Part shown: positions 31,881 to 41,597 of the stretch, piece after piece
Layout of the letters: each line of letters begins with the position of its first letter
Position numbering within the stretch: position 1 is the stretch's first letter
Assembly (NCBI GenBank): GCA_963922205.1
Contig: CAWUHX010000418.1
Span: 1 to 64,000 of the forward strand
Source: Romanomermis culicivorax
Lineage: Eukaryota > Nematoda > Enoplea > Mermithida > Mermithidae
Reading direction: 5' to 3'
Length of the DNA stretch: 64,000 nucleotides
Made by a program: the position numbers and the translations under genes
The notes under the pieces: generated by a model
What the model was told of the DNA's origin: nothing
The model's database searches: none
What the model saw: the letters and a program-made list of their open reading frames with translations, nothing else

Positions 31881-34433
31881 ATGTTAGTTAGGAAAAAGGA
31901 TGGAAGTCATCGTATGTGTATTGATTTCAGAGGCCTCAATGAAGTAACAAAGAAAGATGTGTATCCCCTACCACGCATAGATGATATACTAGATACCTTG
32001 AATGGTATGCGGTATTTTACAACACTTGATCAGGCAAATGCTTATCGGAGCATTCCAATAGCAGAAAAAAATAAGGAGAAAACTGCATTTTTAACACCAA
32101 TAGGGTTGTTCAAATTCAACTATCTCCCATTTGGATTGTGCAATGCACCAGCATCATTTCAGAGATTAATGGATGTACTCTCAAGTGGATTGCAATGGCA
32201 GACATGCTTAGTATATCTTGATGATATACTTGTCTATGCTAAAACACATGAACAGATGATACAAAGATTGAGAGAGTTACTCCTCCGATTAAGCAAAGGA
32301 AACATGAAATTGAGGTTGGCTAAGTGTAAGTTTTGTTATAAGGAAACAGAATACCTTGGACATTGCATATCAGAAAGAGGTATATTGCCAGATAAACATA
32401 AGCTGGAAGCTGTCTCAGATATGAGACCACCACCGAATGTTAAAGAACTGAAATCTTTCCTTGGACTGGTATCATACTGTCGAAAATTTATTTTAAACTG
32501 TGCTCAAATTATGCAGCCATTAACTAATTTGTTAAAGAAAAACATTAAATTTGAATGGAAAATGGAACAGCAAAATGCATTTAATATGTTGAAAGAACGA
32601 CTGATTACCCCACCATTACTTAAGCATCCTGATTTTACAAAACCATTTGTTCTACAAACTGATGCATCATATGAAGGTATTGGAGCAATTTTATGCCAAA
32701 TAGATAATGAGGGAAATGAGCATCCTATTGCATATGCAAGTCGATCTTTAAGGAATGCAGAAAAAAACTACGGTATAACTGAACTGGAAATGTTAGCTGT
32801 GGTGGAAGTGGTAAAATACTTCAGATCATATCTATATGAGCATGAAGTGACAATAGAAATTGATCACACAGCAGTAAATGCAGTTCTGGAAAAACAAAAT
32901 CCTTCACCTCGAATCGCTAGATGGGGTTTAGCCTTATCATCCTTACCAAGGGAAGGTATCAGAAATCAAAATGCTGATTGCCTGTCAGGTTTGCCAAATA
33001 TAAATGAACACGTTGCTTTTGATATTGATAAAAATACTCTAAGCACCATTCAGATATGTCACATAGGTATAGAAAACAAAGAGCAACTAAAATTGGATGA
33101 GCTACAACAGAAAGACAAAAGGCTGCATGATATTATGAGTCAATTAAAGGATCCTGAGAATAAGGATTTCATCATCAAAAATGGAATTTTACATTATCTT
33201 CAATCAGGATCAAGAAAAATTGTGGTACCCAGAGGTATGGTGAATCTGATTTTAAAAGCATATCATGACGACCCATTAGCAGGTCATTATAATGCTCAGA
33301 AAACTTATGAATCGATAGGCCATAAATACTTTTGGTTTGGTATGCGAAAAGACATCTTTTCATATTTTAATCTATGCAAACTGTGCCAGATGAATAAATC
33401 AGCCAGGAAAAAGCTAAATGCAGAACTCAAGCCAATCACAGTTACAGGACCATTTGACAGAAGAGGAGTAGACTGCATGGGTCCTTTCCCAATGACTGAA
33501 AGAGGGAACAGGTTTATTGTTGTCTTCATTGATTATTTTACTAAATATGTTGAAGCATTTGCCACTGAAAATATAACTGCTCAAACAATAGCTGAATTGT
33601 TTATCAATAAAATTGTGTGTCAACATGGGTCACCACAGATATTGCAATCAGATAGAGGTTCAGATTTTACCTCACAACTCATGAAAGAAATTACTGCATT
33701 GTGTAATACAAAGAAGATTGAAACCACTGCTTATCATCCAATTGCAAATGGTGAAGTCGAAAGGATGAATCAAACTCTAATAGTTAGGATGAGGATGTAT
33801 GTTGATATAAATCAACAAGATTGGGATTTACATGTCCCTTTTGCAAAATTTGCTGCTAACAGCCATTTCAATGAAACCACAGGTTTCACTCCATTTGAAC
33901 TGGTTTTTGGGAGACTCCCATTATTGCCACTAGATGCCACTTTGAATTATTATCGGCAGATATATATCGCAGATGTGTTAAGCTATGCACAGGAAGTTAA
34001 AAAGCATTTCACCAATGCATTGACAGTGGTTCAAAATCAGATAATCATTGCACAGAATAGGTATAAGTTCCAGTATGATAAAAATTCAACAAAAATAAAT
34101 TATAAGGTAGGAGATATGATTCTGAAAGAATCCCAGTTAGTAAGAAAGGGATTAACTCGAAAGCTAATGTCACTATTCCAAGGGCCATACAAAATTCGAA
34201 ATATTGTTTTACCAAACCTTATTATCAAATCACTTGAAAATCCAAAATTGATCGAAACAGTTCACATCAATCGCACCAAACCCTTCCATGGACAAAATGT
34301 TGTGGAAGAAAACGAATTAAATTGTGGACAAGGAGCTCCAATAGAAAGTGTGACCAGTCAACGTTTCATTGACAATCAGATGGATGCAAACATAGAGTTG
34401 AGTGACAACGAATTATCAATCGAGGATGCTTGA
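31881..34433 (+). CDS. pol: Reverse transcriptase - RNase H - integrase
   Basis: 850 codons without internal stop. RT: MCIDFRGLNEVT (12-23), LDQANAYRSI (49-58), LPFGLCNAPASFQ (82-94), active-site YLDD (112-115). RNase H: QTDASYEGIGAI (259-270), DH (328-329), NQNADCLS (362-369). The segment between is shorter than usual and may carry a small deletion. Integrase: HHCC zinc region (H469...H481...CKLCQ, 499-503), then catalytic Asp531, Asp591 and Glu627 (DCMGPF, SDRGSDF, GEVERMN). Domain order RT-RH-IN and motif spelling are Gypsy/Metaviridae. The first RT residues lie upstream, in the broken segment. Confidence 0.95.
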   Translation: MLVRKKDGSHRMCIDFRGLNEVTKKDVYPLPRIDDILDTLNGMRYFTTLDQANAYRSIPIAEKNKEKTAFLTPIGLFKFNYLPFGLCNAPASFQRLMDVLSSGLQWQTCLVYLDDILVYAKTHEQMIQRLRELLLRLSKGNMKLRLAKCKFCYKETEYLGHCISERGILPDKHKLEAVSDMRPPPNVKELKSFLGLVSYCRKFILNCAQIMQPLTNLLKKNIKFEWKMEQQNAFNMLKERLITPPLLKHPDFTKPFVLQTDASYEGIGAILCQIDNEGNEHPIAYASRSLRNAEKNYGITELEMLAVVEVVKYFRSYLYEHEVTIEIDHTAVNAVLEKQNPSPRIARWGLALSSLPREGIRNQNADCLSGLPNINEHVAFDIDKNTLSTIQICHIGIENKEQLKLDELQQKDKRLHDIMSQLKDPENKDFIIKNGILHYLQSGSRKIVVPRGMVNLILKAYHDDPLAGHYNAQKTYESIGHKYFWFGMRKDIFSYFNLCKLCQMNKSARKKLNAELKPITVTGPFDRRGVDCMGPFPMTERGNRFIVVFIDYFTKYVEAFATENITAQTIAELFINKIVCQHGSPQILQSDRGSDFTSQLMKEITALCNTKKIETTAYHPIANGEVERMNQTLIVRMRMYVDINQQDWDLHVPFAKFAANSHFNETTGFTPFELVFGRLPLLPLDATLNYYRQIYIADVLSYAQEVKKHFTNALTVVQNQIIIAQNRYKFQYDKNSTKINYKVGDMILKESQLVRKGLTRKLMSLFQGPYKIRNIVLPNLIIKSLENPKLIETVHINRTKPFHGQNVVEENELNCGQGAPIESVTSQRFIDNQMDANIELSDNELSIEDA

Positions 34434-34448
34434 TTTTGAGAGACGGTG

Positions 34449-34882
34449 TGTCAAGAAACCCTATCGTCACAACACATTTTCTTTTTATCTTTGGAAACCC
34501 TGTATTCTCAAATTCCCTAAATACTGAAATTATTTTTCTGATTTGATTAATGGAACTTGGGTTTTCTTGTGTTCCATTGAACTCTTAAAAAACCGTTTTT
34601 GTGTACCACTATTTTTGTGTACTCGTTTTTGTCTACAGTAGGGTGAAATGCCGTTTTTTGCTCCAATTATAATCTACTGTATATGCGCGTTTTTCTACAG
34701 TAATCTTGGACACCTAAAAACGTATATAAGACCATGGAACTGTATTGGTGGAGGTTATTATTTATTGATATCAGTATTACGTCCTGAATTGGTATGTGTT
34801 TTGTAAGCTTGATCTGAATAAAAGTTAATTTGCATATTCAGGTCTTGCTGTAAGAACCCACGTCACAAACTTAGCCGTGACA
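34449..34882 (+). repeat. 3' LTR
   Basis: 434 bp, the partner of 27523-27957. It is preceded by a weak purine tract (GAGAGACGG, 34437-34446) in the polypurine-tract position and followed by the TCAA target copy. Confidence 0.92.
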
Positions 34883-34886
34883 TCAA

Positions 34887-35340
34887 TATGATATATTGTT
34901 CATTAGAAAATCGTGAAAATCTGAAATACTACTTGCTTTCCACTTTCATTATTTAGAAGCATTTCAAGAAAAACAGGCTATAGACGAACTTTGCTCAAAC
35001 AGCACAAACAGTGTTTGAAGCAATTTTGTTTGTCCCGTGTTTGAAAAGTGTTTGAAAAATGTTTGTGACCCTTTCTTGAAGTGTTTGTGGTGGCAGTAAT
35101 AAAAGAAGAACAGCTGGTGGCCCCTGTCAGAAGTTGACAAGGTTAACGGACGTGAGCCTATTATGCCAAACGTTTTGGGAATTTGTGCGTGTGTTCCTTC
35201 ATTGAAGAATATATATCACTGGAAAATTTCTCCCTCTACTGAACAACTTTTACCAAAACTACTAACTCAAGCTTTCTCTCCTCTGATCAAAAGAAAATTT
35301 CTGAACGAAAGTTCTCTTCCCAATGTTGCCATAAACATCT
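34887..35340. other. Non-coding stretch
   Basis: It contains a block (CTTGCTTTCCACTTTCATTATTT...CAAGAAAAACAGGCTA, 34925-34985) that recurs near 47005-47060. No gene was seen. Confidence 0.4.
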
Positions 35341-36275
35341 GGGACTGGTATTACTATAAAGCTGGAGCTTAAGTTTAAGCTGGAGCTCAAGACGGTCTTG
35401 GTTAAGCTCGAGCTTAAGTCCCTATTACCAAAAGTTAAGCCGCTGCTGAGAAAGAGAGACGAGTTAAGCTGCGGCTCAAATACATTTTTATATCTTTTGT
35501 GTGGAAAGTCAAGATTGAACTTGGTTAAGCTACAACCTAAGTCGATATCACTCAGAAGTTAAGCTGCAGGTCAGCAAAGCTGTTGCCCAGCACTGGCTTA
35601 AGCATCAGCTTAACTTTTTTTGTATGTTTTGTGTTGGAACTTAAGCTGCAGGTTAACTTTTTGTGTCGACATTTTGTATGCCTCTACGATGTTTATTTTC
35701 TCCTGTGTCCATAATTCGACAGTATGAACATATTTAAAAGTACTAACAAGGATAGCATATATGTATAAATAAAGCGATTAGTCATTTTCGATTTTCTAGG
35801 AAAAGTTTCGCCCTCGATCGAATCAATATTTGGCATAAAGGTCTATATGATTGTAAAAATCCACCGGATTTAGATGGTCACGAAAAATTTGATTTCTACG
35901 AATTCTATGACGACCTTCATTCTTCATCAAGCAATAGAGCCAAATGACCAGTCATTATGGTATAACAACATAAAATACGAACTTAAAACAGCTGCCCCCC
36001 AGTCTTAACTTTTTCATGATAACTTGCAGCTTAACCTCTACCTTAACTTTCATAATACTGGTCCAACCTGAGCTCCAGCTTAACAGTCAAACGTCCAAGA
36101 CTTAAGTTTCAATCTCAAGTCTCTTGCTCAGCTGCAGCTCAACAATTTTCAGTGATACCGGCCAAGCTGGTGCTCAGCTGGAGCTTAACTCTTTTTATAT
36201 GTTATAACGTTGTAAAGACTTAAGTGTCATCTTATGCTCCAGCTTAAGTCGCAATAGTAATACTGGCCCCTGGTT
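35341..36275. repeat. Foldback-type block with AGCTKNAGCTTAAG subrepeats
   Basis: Left (35341-35660) and right (35985-36275) parts are made of variants of AAGCTGGAGCTTAAG in both orientations. The outer ends are inverted: CTGGTATTACTAT at 35344 and ATAGTAATACTGG at about 36257. The middle (35680-35980) is unique sequence with a possible coding exon. I could not define a target duplication. Confidence 0.55.
35800..35947 (+). CDS. Candidate isolated terminal exon
   Basis: After the acceptor ATTTTCTAG a frame of 48 codons reads ...FALDRINIWHKGLYDC... and ...KFDFYEFYDDLHSSS..., then TGA at 35945-35947, with protein-like composition. It could be the last exon of the 16666-21986 gene. However, it needs two bases carried from the previous exon, while exon 4 ends in phase 0. 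A phase-0 join would give only 12 codons before a stop (35836-35838). Either an exon is missing, the old donor was destroyed by the repeat at 21985, or the exon belongs to another gene. Confidence 0.4.
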
Positions 36276-36620
36276 AAACAAAAATTATGAGGAATCTATC
36301 ATCACTCTCATTGATAGTGGATCGGATATCTCCCTGATTAGGTTAAACACCTTGTCAAGAAACATGAATATCGAATCATCAGAGTCATAATTCCTGGTTT
36401 CTGACTTTTTAATAAAGTGACTGAACTTGTAGGCACTTGTTGCAAAACTTTTCATTGAATTCACAACCTTCCTCCACAAACATTTCCAAGTTCCTAATGT
36501 TGTGGAGGATGCTGCCTATGATTTCCTTCTAAGAACCAACTACCTGAGAAGATTCAACTATGTAGATTTACAATTTCAGAATGTTAAAATCGACTTTGGA
36601 AATCTGTTCAGCTGAGGAAT
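36276..36620 (+). pseudogene. Retropepsin relic
   Basis: Frames read ITLIDSGSDISLI (36301-36340; catalytic Asp-Ser-Gly) and, after disruptions, YDFLLRTNYLRRF (about 36510-36550), the two halves of a Gypsy-type protease. No RT follows. Confidence 0.55.
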
Positions 36621-36639
36621 CCTATATGGGCCCGTACAG

Positions 36640-37290
36640 CGGCTACACAAAACCTACTCCTGAACAAAACATATACATAAAAGTCTGCCGCCTTAAATGT
36701 GTGGGCTGATACAGAGGGTGTAGAAAGTATGGTTGTCGATGTAATACGATCTGAGTTTCATTAAGCATGCAGGGTGATACGGGGAGTGTAAAAAGTACGC
36801 TCGATGCTTCAATCCGTAAAATTAGACTTCCATGTAGAAAGTACGCCTGAAGCTTCAACTTGTAAAATTCTACTTCCACATAAAAAGTATGCCCGAAGCT
36901 TTAAAGTGTAAAATTTGACCTAAATGTTTGTCAACCGACTCGGACATTAAAATTGATGACGCAATGTCCCTTAAAAAATTTAGAAAAAACGCCTGAGGGT
37001 CATAGAATCTAAAAATCTAATCGTTTTACTCATTTTCTTTAGAATTTTACAAAAAAATTAGTTCGAGACACGTTTTTGATGATTTTCCATGCTTGAGCAT
37101 TGTTTTTGGGAGACATTTTCCACCGTTTCAGGACATGATTTTCCACGCGTTTTTCGGGACACTCAAAATCGTGTAAAAAAGTGTGTCCCGAAAACAATAG
37201 TTAAGCATTCGAAATTATTGAAAAACGTGTCCCAAATACTTAAAAATTGTGTTCCGAAATCTTTTTGTAAAAATTTTATAAACAACGAGT
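36640..37290. mobile_element. Foldback element fragment with 46-bp subrepeats
   Basis: It begins ACAAAACATATACATAAAAG, the inverse of the right end of the 39900-40760 element, then carries variants of the subrepeat (GTAGAAAGTACGCCTGAAGCTTC...) and the CTCGGACATTAAAATTGATGACGCAATG block. The second arm is missing. Confidence 0.65.
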
Positions 37291-37704
37291 AAAACCATTA
37301 GATGACCCTGTTGACGTTCTTTAAAACTAGTGACAGCTCTAGAGTCAGGCCATTAAATTCTATGTTGTTTTTAGTAGATTTTTGTGAGTAAAAACATTAG
37401 ATCATTAGATCTTACACTTTGATCCTTACAATCTAACAGTTTTACTGTGTGTAAAACAGTAAAACTTAGATTTAAAAATCTGACAGTATCATATCACCAG
37501 ATGGTATCATATTACAAATTTTAAAAAATCATAGCAAACTATACATGTGTTGTTTGATCAAATAATAAAAAGTTGCCTTGAAGAAGTAAGTCGTCATATT
37601 CCGGCAACTGAATCCCTAGAAAGTATCCTACCTTTAGATTTACAAGTAAAGTAAATGAAAGTTCGAGCCTCAGATACAGTTATGAAGAAAATTTCAAAAT
37701 CATC
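37291..37704. other. Non-coding stretch
   Basis: No feature recognised. It probably holds 3' flanking sequence of the minus-strand small gene ending at 37705. Confidence 0.35.
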
Positions 37705-38390
37705 TTAATTGGCAGCCAAGTACAACGTCATCATCTGTACGGACATTTCACATTGATCACGTGACCTGAGGGAATGCCGATTTGAGCACTGGATTTCTTG
37801 GATGATCAGCCCAGCTTGGAAGTTTACATTTGTGACTCAATTGTGTTTGGTCTATTGCTGTGATTTTTAGGGTCAGAGAGCATTTCAGTACAGGCAATAA
37901 GTTTGTTGATAGTGATAGGCTGAACTACCCTTGCTGCTTGAAGTACATTTTTTGAAGGCTTGTCTAGTAAAAGTTAGAAGAAGTTGATTTGCGAATAGGT
38001 CCTCTAATCTTCGGGGTAACAAAGCTTTCATTTCGACCTAACGGTCAGCCCTAGTCAGTTCGATTCCATCAGCTAAAGTAATTACGTCAAGTTATAGTTC
38101 ATTGCTGCTTCAAATTTATAATTCACTGATTTAGAGCTAAAAACTTGCCTCATCAAAAATGCTGAAGAACTTTGTCGATGTTTGATACTGTTCGGCTCGA
38201 TAGTTTTCCAAAGAAGCCCACTTGTTGCTTAGCACCTAATGAACAAAAATTAGTCACTTTAAAAGGCATATAACTTTACCGCAATGTTAAAAAACTTAAT
38301 CGAGCCATTTTGGAAGCAGCTTCTATTGAAGTGAGAATTTTTTTTGCTAGTTTTCCCAAATTGAGTTCGAATTTTTGTATTATAATCCAT
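37705..38390 (-). CDS. Small unrecognised four-exon gene (132 residues)
   Basis: Exons 38280-38390, 38145-38235, 37828-37963 and 37705-37765 join without a stop and with matching phases (0, 1, 2) to give 132 residues from ATG (38388-38390) to TAA (37705-37707). Introns are 44, 181 and 62 bp. The acceptors are good (TTCATTAG, a CTAAC branch-like motif before TTTTACTAG, CCCTCAG). The protein is hydrophilic with a basic N-terminus (KIRTQFGKTSKKNSHF) and a helical-looking C-terminal half (VLQAARVVQPITINKLIA). There is no signal peptide or membrane span. A GC-AG alternative exists at the second donor but breaks the frame. I do not recognise the family. It is divergent from the gene at 38516. Confidence 0.65.
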
Positions 38391-38515
38391 CAACAAAAGA
38401 ACGTATCCTGTATATTCTACCAAATTAACTAGTATGTATGACTGTTATTTTGATTGGCCAATGATGATAGTAAACATTGAGAAGTCATGGAACTAGTAGC
38501 ACAAACATCTCCTTT
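38391..38515. promoter_or_regulatory. Putative bidirectional promoter with CCAAT palindrome
   Basis: The 125 bp between the divergent start codons at 38390 (minus) and 38516 (plus) contains ATTGGCCAAT (38453-38462), an inverted CCAAT pair (NF-Y-type site). No TATA box is obvious. Regulation of both genes from here is an inference from spacing. Confidence 0.4.
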
Positions 38516-39186
38516 ATGGACTGTTTCAGGCGACATCGAATTTTAGAAACTAGTGAGCCGAGAGCCGGATATTAAGTTTCTTCATAGTTTCATTAAAAAA
38601 TAGAAAACAGTAAAATAGAAAAACCAATCGTCTTTGCTAGATTGACCCGGTTGATCAGAGATCTATTTGAGTAAATAGCTGCATCCACAGACTGGTGTCA
38701 GTTTCATTGTCAGGTTGAATGGTTCTGTCCTTAGTGGTCACTTATTGTATTTTTCAAGGTAAGTTCCTTGGACTTGTCCTCACACTTTACCCAAATACAA
38801 CAATCAGTATTACTGTGAACTGTTATTTGCTCATGGAGTACCCTACAAGAAAAATTTCATTTAGATCTCACAGTAGGTTTCATTTATGGATACTGAAGAA
38901 AAATCATAATTCGCGATATTTCGTTCTGTAATCTTCGTTTTCTATTTTTTCCTGGAGTTAGTTTATAACAGTGGCCATCTCCTCAAATGGCACATGCAGT
39001 GACTACGCTGAATTTCATTTGGTAATTTTCGTGGAGTATTAAACTTTTTTTTCATAGCAAGAACTGAATTTCTTCTTGGGTTGCAACCACATTCATAATT
39101 GTGCATCAATTGTGAATTCTGTAGTCCCTAAAAATTACGTTCGCCGCTTTGGTCTCCAAAAATGTAGCAACATACTCTTTAAGTAA
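38516..39186 (+). CDS. Small unrecognised six-exon gene (about 125 residues)
   Basis: Exons 38516-38552, 38619-38670, 38714-38758, 38808-38872, 38972-39021 and 39058-39186 join in phase through GT-AG introns of 66, 43, 49, 99 and 36 bp. The last can simply end at TAA (39184-39186), or splice on at AA/GTAAT. The product has a basic start (MDCFRRHRILET), RLTRLIRDLFELNGSVLSG, a mildly hydrophobic middle (YFSSITVNCYLLMEY) and a Cys/His-containing C-terminal part (LGCNHIHNC). All six exons are too short to be seen as long frames; the support is phase agreement plus splice-site quality. I do not recognise the family. Confidence 0.62.
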
Positions 39187-39721
39187 TTTACTTCCAAGGA
39201 TTTTCATTTTGCAGGTCATTTCTTACTTGAAACACAAAAAAGCAGTCAGCGAAACTTTATTCCATTAATTTCGAAATAATTGATGCAGCGATCCCATGGA
39301 CGTATAAGTTCAATACACGGAAAATACTTGTTAGGCTGTACTGCAGCCAATGAAATAATTTTTACGTCAGTGAGAACAGAACAGCTCAAAATTTCTTTCA
39401 ATAAGCTAAAAGTAGTAAAAATTTATCGAGTAGCACAAAGTATCGACTCGACAGTGGATAAGCATGATGTTTTTTCAGTGATTTGGGCTTTTGCAATTTT
39501 CATGAAGAAATTCACTTTTTTTGTACAGTATGAAGTCCTTCGCTAAGTCAAAATTGTGTATAAAATCGAACCTACTTTCCGTTCTATCTATAGCTAAATC
39601 CACCGGTCAAATTAGCGAACTTGTCATAAGTTATATAATTTTATTACAACCGGTCTTTATCATTTTACAGTAATAGAATATAAAATTTGAATAGAAACGA
39701 ATAATTTTAAACACAAAAATA
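39187..39721 (+). other. Tail-to-tail spacer with an 88-codon open frame
   Basis: A plus-strand frame from ATG 39283 to 39546 (KYLLGCTAANEIIF...) might be a downstream exon or 3' UTR of the 38516 gene. I found no phased splice that joins it. A further acceptor (TTTTGCAG at 39214) opens a short frame, VISYLKHKKAVSETLFH. Confidence 0.3.
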
Positions 39722-41597
39722 CTACACGTTGGAAACGTCCTCAGCATTTTCTTTCACCAGTTTGGCTTTGTCGTGCTCGACTTCGTGACTGGCCGGGTCG
39801 AGACTTTTTTGTTTCGGCAGGGCCGTGTCCATAGTGGGACCTGAAAATTTTGAAAATTCGATTTGAGCGTTGCAAATGACACATCAGTTTTTAGCCTTGA
39901 AACCCGGTCAAAAATGGTGATAAAGTGTTGGGGCTTCCATGTAGAAAGTACGCCCAAAGCATTAACTCAAAAAATTCTAGTTCCATGTAGAAAGTGTGCC
40001 CGAAGCTCCAACGTGTAAAATTCGACTCCCATGTAGAAATTACGCCTGAAGCTAGTAAAATTCGATCTGAATGTTCCTCAACCAACTCGGACGTTAAAAT
40101 TGATGATGCAATGTCTCTCAGAAAAGTTAAAAAAAAACACCCGAGGGTCATAGTATCTAACGATCTAACAGCTTTACTCATTGTTTTACAAAATTTTTCG
40201 CGACACATTTTTCACGTATTTTGGACACATTTTTTATGATCCCCCATGCTTAAGCATTGTTTTCAAGATACGTTTTTCACTGTTTCAGAACATGATTTCC
40301 CATGCCTTTTGTAAAAAAATTGTGTCCCAAATAGGTAAAAAATGTGTCCCGAAAAAATTTTTTTGTAAAAAAAATGAATTCTATTACCCTCAGGCGTTTT
40401 TTTAAATTTTTTGAGAGCCAATGCATCATCAATTTCAACGTCTGAGTCAGTCGAGAAACATTATGGTCGAACTTTACCTGTTGAAGCTTCAGGTTTACTT
40501 TGTACATGGAAGTAGAATTTTATGGGTTGAAGCTTCGGGCGTGCTTCTTACACGGAAAAAGAATTTTACAGGTTGAAGCTTTGGGCGTATTTTCTACATG
40601 GAAGTAAAATTTTACGGGTTAAAGCTTTGGTCGTACTTTCTACATGGAAGTTGAATTTTACACATTGAAGCTTCATGCGTACTTTCTACACCCTGTTCCC
40701 CTGTATCGCCCCACACAGTTAAGGTGGCAGACTTTCGTGTATATGTTTTGTACAGGGGGTATCTTTTGTGGGACCCAAAAACAAGATATCCCTCTAGAAA
40801 GTACAACAAAAGTACCCGTTATGGACGAAGCACTGGAATAAATTTGTTCATCGTCAGTTTTGACTTGACTTTGGTGCTCCAATTCGTAAATGGGATTCGA
40901 AAAATGGAAAGACTTATTATCCAAATGAGTTAAATTATATTCGGAAGCGTCGCCGCCGCTGGACGCAGCTCCTTTGTAAGATGATGACGACGAACCGGCG
41001 GCGGCTCGTTTCGTCGAGTCGAGATCGTCCGAGGAATGTCTCAGCATTGGATTGTCGAATGAAATTATGTTACTGTGATATTTCACCGTACTGGCATCTT
41101 TTTGTCTGAAAACCAAATTTCTCGCAGTAAAGTCGAATTTTCATTTCCATCACAATACTTGAAAAAAAGAAGCTTCTTCTTGTGCACTATATATCCACCT
41201 CCAAAAATAACGATAGCACCGATCAATAAAGTGCACAATATGGCGACTACAGTAACCACACCTGAAAAAAATCGAGTTCAATATGAAGCCCTTCGCTCCA
41301 AATAGAATTTCTTACTGTGTGAATTTTGATCGATCGGTTTTATGGACGCCAGCGCCTGGATTGAGCAAGTCGACCCTTCGAAAGCATCGACGCAGATGCA
41401 CGAGCCGTCCCAGCGGCACGTGCCGCCGTTCTGGCATTCGCAGCGCGCCGGAGCCGAGCGGGGCTCTATTTCATTGGCGTCGCAACGTATCCTCGACGTG
41501 CGTTGGAAGTTGAAACCGTCCGGGCAAGCGCAGAATGAACCACCCCTGGTCAACAGGCACATGTGCGAACAGCCCAGTGATTGGCAAGTGGGTCCTT
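39722..41597 (-). CDS. LRP block 9: final EGFs, membrane span and NPxY cytoplasmic tail
   Basis: Exons 41316-41597 (two EGFs: [20 protein letters not shown] and [17 protein letters not shown]), 41159-41261 (membrane span VVTVV...[12 protein letters not shown] followed by basic HKKK), 40816-41105 and 39722-39840. The tail (about 135 residues) contains FDNPML and the canonical endocytosis motif FSNPIY, plus a serine-rich patch ([11 protein letters not shown]). Clathrin adaptors such as ARH/Dab bind FxNPxY in this family. The last exon ([19 protein letters not shown]...) ends at TAG 39722-39724. Confidence 0.93.

Larger units (their letters stand above)
27523..34882 (+). mobile_element. LTR retroelement (Gypsy/Metaviridae-type), 7360 bp, mutated
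   Basis: Flanking LTRs start TGTCAAG and end GTGACA, with 4-bp target duplications TCAA at 27519-27522 and 34883-34886. Coding order on the plus strand: three-knuckle gag region, acidic frame, envelope-like region, protease, RT, RNase H, integrase. The reading is spread over several frames with stops and shifts, so this copy is inactive. The two LTRs differ at about 23 of 435 aligned positions by eye (about 5%), a middle-aged insertion. RT and integrase order and motifs are Gypsy-type. The envelope-like region upstream of the protease is unusual. Confidence 0.93.

Noticed and set aside
37885-38037. Minus-strand frame VEMKALLPRRLEDLFANQLLL... as an exon of the small gene
   Set aside because: It needs a GC donor and then runs out of frame with the clearly coding part downstream. 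The acceptor at 37964 with the branch-like CTAAC restores phase without any frameshift.
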